A DNA stretch of 39,194 nt, taken from NCBI GenBank assembly GCA_016936255.1, contig JAFGYE010000047.1, forward strand, positions 1 to 39,194. The letters are read 5' to 3'. Position numbers and translations under genes: made by a program. The DNA is from Marinifilaceae bacterium. Its GTDB lineage: Bacteria; Bacteroidota; Bacteroidia; Bacteroidales; Marinifilaceae. A model generated the notes under the pieces. The model saw only the letters and a list, made by a program, of their open reading frames with translations, searched no databases and was not told where the DNA came from. Shown piece after piece: positions 35,468 to 39,194 of this stretch (positions are counted from its first letter, which is position 1; each line of letters starts with the position of its first letter).

Positions 35468-36049
35468 TTATAGTTGTTTCAAGGCCAGCTTAATTAAATC
35501 CTCCACACTTGCATCAATATTCGCGGCAAATACTTTATCAATAACTTTAGTTACTGAATTTTTTGCAAAACCTAACATCACTAAAGCAGATAACGCTTCT
35601 TCTTTAGTAGTATTGTTCTGCGGTAAAGAAAAGTCAGAGATATCAGTATCTTTTCCAAGTTTATCCTTTAATTCAATAATAATTCTTTGTGCCGATTTAG
35701 CTCCGATTCCTTTAACTCCCTGCAAGGTTTTTACATTGCTGGAAATAATTGCTGATTGAATTTCAGAAGGTGTTAAAGATGAAAGCATCATACGAGCTGT
35801 ATTGGCACCAACTCCTGACACCGATATTAAATGACGAAAAATTCCTCTTTCATTAGCATCAAAAAAACCGAAGAACAAGTGTGCATCCTCACGAACAACC
35901 TGATGCAAATACAATTGTGCTTCTTTATGTCCAGATAATTTCGAATAGGTATTCAATGAAATATTTAAAAAATAACCGATTCCGCCAGTTTCGACAACTA
36001 CTGAAGTGGGGGTAAGGTCAACTATAATTCCTTTTATATATTCAAACAT
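35468..36049 (-). CDS. ruvA: Holliday junction branch-migration protein RuvA
   Basis: Binds four-way DNA junctions and loads the RuvB helicase during recombination repair. The 193 residues show the N-terminal OB fold (1 to about 63), two helix-hairpin-helix motifs (VSGVGANTARM near 77-87 and VKGIGAKSAQRII near 112-124) and the C-terminal RuvB-contacting domain (about 148-193). All parts are intact. It lies upstream of sprA on the same strand, with the pdxA terminator 92 bases above its start, so ruvA-sprA is probably a two-gene unit. Confidence 0.97.
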   Translation of the reverse strand: MFEYIKGIIVDLTPTSVVVETGGIGYFLNISLNTYSKLSGHKEAQLYLHQVVREDAHLFFGFFDANERGIFRHLISVSGVGANTARMMLSSLTPSEIQSAIISSNVKTLQGVKGIGAKSAQRIIIELKDKLGKDTDISDFSLPQNNTTKEEALSALVMLGFAKNSVTKVIDKVFAANIDASVEDLIKLALKQL

Positions 36050-36134
36050 AAAATGTGAATTGAATTTTTCTGTTTAGATCCTTAAAATATGTAAAATTAT
36101 GCAATTTTTACAATCAAGATTTTGTTTTTAACAA

Positions 36135-36170
36135 AAAATGAAAGAGCGATTCAAATTTAACCGCTCTTTT
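36135..36170. terminator. Terminator downstream of pdxA
   Basis: AAAGAGCG (36141-36148) pairs with CGCTCTTT (36162-36169). On the minus strand the stem is followed by CATTTTTTG, so it can end the pdxA transcript 23 bases past its stop. Confidence 0.75.
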
Positions 36171-36191
36171 AACTAACTTGTTAATAATTCA

Positions 36192-37247
36192 TTACGAATT
36201 CTTTGATGATTCTGATGTTTGCATAGGGTTTCTATTAATTTCTTCAAAATTTTCCCTGTTTCTAAAAACATCAATGGCGGTATACAATGCCTGCTGAAAA
36301 GATTTTTCAGATGCAACATTAGTTCCGGCAATAGAATATGCTGTACCATGGGCAGGCGATGTTCTGATTTTGGATAATCCTGCGGTAAAATTCACCCCGG
36401 AATCAAATGCCAAAGCTTTAAATGGAGCCAGCCCCTGATCATGATACATTGCCAAAATAGCATCAAACTTCATATAATCTGAAGAACCAAAGAAACCATC
36501 AGCAGGATAAGGGCCTAAGGCCATTATTCCCTTTTCCCGAACCTCTTCCAAAGCAGGAATTATTACATCGATTTCCTCTGTTCCAATCAATCCTTCGTCA
36601 CCAGCATGTGGGTTTAAACTTAAAACTGCAATTCGTGGTCTTCTAATTCCAAAATCCTTCTGCAAAGAACTATTTAAAATATTAAGCTTACTAATAATAT
36701 TTTCTTTTGAAACAACCTCGGGCACCTTTGAAATAGGCACATGACCTGCAACAACCCCCACTCTTAGCTTATCGCTAATTAAAAGCATTAACGATTTACC
36801 GGAATTCAACTTGCTTTCCAAATATTCAGTATGCCCTGGAAATACAAAATCCTTAGATTGAATGTTCTTTTTATTTATTGGCGCTGTAACCAATACATCA
36901 ATTAATCCCTTTTCTAAATCTGCAACAGCAGCCTCTAAAGCCTTAAACGCAGATTCTCCGGCACTACTTGTTGATTTACCTAACTCAACCTTTATATTTT
37001 CATCAACACAATTAATAATGTTTGTTCTATTAGGGTGCGCTTCCTGAGCTTCCTTAATATTATTCAAACTAAAAGTTTCTATGTCGAGTGCTTTTCGATG
37101 ATAAGCTGCAACTTTTGGAGAGCCATAAATAATTGGAGTACAAATTTCATACATCCTTTCATCCATCAAGGTTTTAATAATAACCTCGTAGCCAATTCCG
37201 TTAATATCGCCATGAGTGATTCCAACTCTTATTTTAGTGTTTTTCAT
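36192..37247 (-). CDS. pdxA: 4-hydroxythreonine-4-phosphate dehydrogenase
   Basis: Oxidises 4-phosphohydroxy-L-threonine with NAD in the DXP-dependent route to pyridoxal phosphate. The 351 residues carry the family signature THGDINGIGYEV near the start (11-22). The metal ligands are H169 (VAGHVPIS), H214 (SLNPHAGDEGLIG) and H269 (AMYHDQGLAPFKAL). TAPINKK and VFPGHTEYLES also match. It is about 20 residues longer than the E. coli enzyme, mostly at the C-terminus (RNPMQTSESSKNS). It has its own terminator and a perfect palindrome just upstream of its start codon. The partner pdxJ is not nearby. Confidence 0.97.
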   Translation of the reverse strand: MKNTKIRVGITHGDINGIGYEVIIKTLMDERMYEICTPIIYGSPKVAAYHRKALDIETFSLNNIKEAQEAHPNRTNIINCVDENIKVELGKSTSSAGESAFKALEAAVADLEKGLIDVLVTAPINKKNIQSKDFVFPGHTEYLESKLNSGKSLMLLISDKLRVGVVAGHVPISKVPEVVSKENIISKLNILNSSLQKDFGIRRPRIAVLSLNPHAGDEGLIGTEEIDVIIPALEEVREKGIMALGPYPADGFFGSSDYMKFDAILAMYHDQGLAPFKALAFDSGVNFTAGLSKIRTSPAHGTAYSIAGTNVASEKSFQQALYTAIDVFRNRENFEEINRNPMQTSESSKNS

Positions 37248-37499
37248 CTGCTGTTTATTTTATATCAGTGGACTGATATCACTTTCAAAAGTCCAATTTT
37301 AAGCCGTTACTATTTAAATAGAGTGAACTGGAAAATGATCAGCTATATTGTTACTTCTTATACTCTCTGACTTTATCAATACAATTAACAGAGTGATTAA
37401 GAAATACATTTGCAAAACATTTGTGCCTTAAATCTTAAAAAAATCATTACAAAAATAGAAAGATTCAATAAAAGAGCATCATCTTTTCAATTATTCCTA
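37248..37499. other. Gap between the aminopeptidase gene and pdxA
   Basis: These 252 AT-rich bases hold the palindrome at 37262-37279. On the minus strand TATTTTTG (37450-37457) matches the -7 box but is about 200 bases from pdxA and has no -33 partner. No terminator for the aminopeptidase gene is clear. Confidence 0.4.
37262..37279. promoter_or_regulatory. Perfect palindrome upstream of pdxA, possible operator or RNA hairpin
   Basis: ATATCAGT-GG-ACTGATAT is an exact 8+2+8 palindrome that starts 15 bases upstream of the pdxA ATG. The position suits either a repressor site or a small hairpin in the untranslated leader. No regulator can be named. Confidence 0.45.
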
Positions 37500-38936
37500 C
37501 TATCGATATTGTTTAATAAATTCAAATAACAAGCGAACACCAACACCTGTGCCTCCTTTACCTCTGTAATTATCTGTTGTACTTACAAACGCCGGTCCGG
37601 CAATATCGAGATGAATCCATGGATAATTTGTAAAATGCTCCAGGAATTTCCCAGCTGTTATTGCTCCACCATCACGACCACCAATATTCTTCAAATCTGC
37701 AATATCCGATTTTATCAGCTCTCCAAATTCCTCCCAAAAAGGAAATTCTACCAGTCTTTCGTAAACTTTCTCTCCAGACTCCTTTAATTGGGTCATCTTA
37801 TCCTTACTATCCTCATTTCCCATTGCCACCATGCCATATTTCCCGATGGCTGCAGCTGCAGCACCTGTTAAAGTTGCCAAATCGACAACAAATTCCGGTT
37901 GATACTGATCTGCATAACTAAGAGCATCGGCTAAAATCATTCTTCCTTCGGCATCTGTATTTAAAACCTCAACAGTTTTCCCATTATACATTTTGATAAC
38001 ATCACCCGGCACATAAGCATTTCCGCCCGGACGATTGTCTGTAGCAGGAATTAATCCAATTACATGAATTGGCAATTTAGCTTTCGCAATTGCATAAATT
38101 GCTCCGGCTACCGATGCTGCACCACCCATATCAGATTTCATCAAATCCATGCTATCTTTAGTTGGTTTAAGACTCAATCCTCCGGTATCATATACGACTC
38201 CTTTTCCAACAAAAACAATTGGTTTTGAATTAACCGCCTCTTTTGATTTCCACTCCAGGATAGAAAAAGTCGGCTCATCAAGGCTACCTTTATTCACTGC
38301 CAAAAGGCCACCCATCTTTAAACTTTCAATCTTTTTCTTTCCAAAAACTTCAACTGTAAATCCAGCCTTAGCACTCATTTCCTGAATTTCTTCACTTAAT
38401 CTTTCTGCTGTAAGATAGCTTAAAGGTTCGTTTACAAGTTCGCGCGCAAACTTCACCCCTTCAACAACTGCCATTAGATCATTAAGTTGTGCTGAACCAA
38501 CGGCATCACTATGAATAATTACCTCTTCCAAAGTATGCTTTTGTTTCTTTGTATCGGTAATATATTTCAAAAATTGATAATTTGTTAAAGCAACACCTTC
38601 TGTAAAAGCAAGTATTGCTTCTGCATCGTTCAGATAATCCTGCAAAACAATTTTGGTGATTTTACTTTTCTGAATCTTGGAATGAAACGAGAAACCCAAC
38701 TTCCTCATTTTCTCCAAATCGGAATTAGTATACACTTTTTTATCTGACACGTGTAAATAAATTTTATGCGTATAACGATTCAACTCAATTAAAGTATCCT
38801 CGTCATCAATTTGCTCTTCGGCAAACTTCATTTCCTGCTCGGAAAGAGGAAGATTTTTGTAATTCCCGGCAGTTGCCAAAAAAAGAATGTTCTCGTTCTC
38901 GTTTGGCGCCTGAAAACTTTTTACTTCTATTTTCAT
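37500..38936 (-). CDS. pepA: leucyl aminopeptidase, M17 family
   Basis: A cytosolic two-metal aminopeptidase that removes N-terminal residues from peptides. The 478 residues have the variable N-terminal domain (1 to about 165) and the conserved catalytic domain. Metal ligands and catalytic residues are in place: K245 and D250 (GKGVVYDTGGLSLKPT), K257, D269 (SDMGGAASVAGA), and D328, E330 and R332 in NTDAEGRMILADAL, the M17 signature. The symbol is given for the family; the substrate range is not readable and homologues are also annotated as cytosol aminopeptidase. It is followed by pdxA 252 bases downstream and is probably monocistronic. Confidence 0.95.
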   Translation of the reverse strand: MKIEVKSFQAPNENENILFLATAGNYKNLPLSEQEMKFAEEQIDDEDTLIELNRYTHKIYLHVSDKKVYTNSDLEKMRKLGFSFHSKIQKSKITKIVLQDYLNDAEAILAFTEGVALTNYQFLKYITDTKKQKHTLEEVIIHSDAVGSAQLNDLMAVVEGVKFARELVNEPLSYLTAERLSEEIQEMSAKAGFTVEVFGKKKIESLKMGGLLAVNKGSLDEPTFSILEWKSKEAVNSKPIVFVGKGVVYDTGGLSLKPTKDSMDLMKSDMGGAASVAGAIYAIAKAKLPIHVIGLIPATDNRPGGNAYVPGDVIKMYNGKTVEVLNTDAEGRMILADALSYADQYQPEFVVDLATLTGAAAAAIGKYGMVAMGNEDSKDKMTQLKESGEKVYERLVEFPFWEEFGELIKSDIADLKNIGGRDGGAITAGKFLEHFTNYPWIHLDIAGPAFVSTTDNYRGKGGTGVGVRLLFEFIKQYR

Positions 38937-39105
38937 CGAAACTCATGTTAGTGTGAAAAACCATATCAATCAAAACAGTAATTTAGCAATCCTTCGAACT
39001 TGTTATTTTCAAATTCTAATAACCAGATATTTCCTGTGGATTTTTACAGCCAAGTAAAAATAGTAAAAAACTAAGCGGAAAACATTACTCCTTGATCATG
39101 AAAAA

Positions 39106-39140
39106 AGAAGAGGCTGTCTCAAATGAGATAGTCTCTTTTT
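39106..39140. terminator. Terminator-like hairpin near the right edge
   Basis: AGAAGAGGCTGTCTC (39106-39120) pairs with GAGATAGTCTCTTTTT (39125-39140) around AAAT, a stem of about 14 bp with three G-U pairs on the plus strand, ending in a T-run. On the minus strand the G-U pairs become mismatches, but a T-run follows too. No gene in the window needs it, so it probably serves a gene to the right reading leftwards. Confidence 0.6.
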
Positions 39141-39194
39141 CGTTTTATAGTTTTTTATATTTATCACTGATTTCTTATTTTAGAGATATGAAAT

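Overview
The window is chromosomal DNA from a member of the Bacteroidota. The order Marinilabiliales / family Prolixibacteraceae or Labilibaculum-like is my guess, not a measurement. The evidence is: a 2522-residue SprA (type IX secretion translocon), the fused LpxC/FabZ enzyme, the ruvA-sprA-gcvH neighbourhood, AT-rich DNA, nearly absent Shine-Dalgarno sites, and several promoters with the phylum-specific -7 box TAnnTTTG. No tRNA, rRNA, insertion sequence or CRISPR array was seen.

Layout. 1-3126 (minus): an alpha/beta hydrolase and a GSCFA protein that probably share a transcript, then the queuosine enzyme QueG. 3266-3354: an intergenic repeat-like element. 3392-9440 (minus): a complete SUF iron-sulfur operon, sufB-C-D-S-E-T, with a promoter candidate, a leader hairpin and a clear terminator. 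9849-12747 (plus): an AT-rich accessory island with a small HTH protein, a glycine-zipper exported peptide, a degenerate M48-like membrane protein, a SpoIIM/DUF95-like membrane protein and a polytopic Yip1-like protein. 12763-13242: a soluble hypothetical gene with ordinary host composition. 13330-13620: hairpin-rich non-coding DNA. 13774-14970 (minus): a lipoprotein subtilase. 15271-16317 (plus): thiL. 16460-16921: a small membrane protein. 17036-21871 (minus): HD phosphohydrolase, lpxD, lpxC/fabZ, lpxA (early lipid A synthesis). 22124-27077 (plus): the rimP-nusA-infB operon with promoter, leader hairpin and terminator. 27307-38936 (minus): gcvH, sprA, ruvA, pdxA and an M17 aminopeptidase.

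Most of the window is conserved housekeeping DNA. The stretch that does not fit is 9849-12747. Its last three genes overlap and look translationally coupled. They follow a short Sec-type peptide with a duplicated GPAGxxxG zipper, and two strong RNA hairpin regions flank the peptide gene. DUF95/SpoIIM proteins accompany circular and other bacteriocins in Firmicutes, but here there is no ABC ATPase, no C39 peptidase and no modification enzyme, and the M48-like protein has lost its HExxH motif. I propose it as an undescribed bacteriocin-like peptide production/immunity module; that function is inference.
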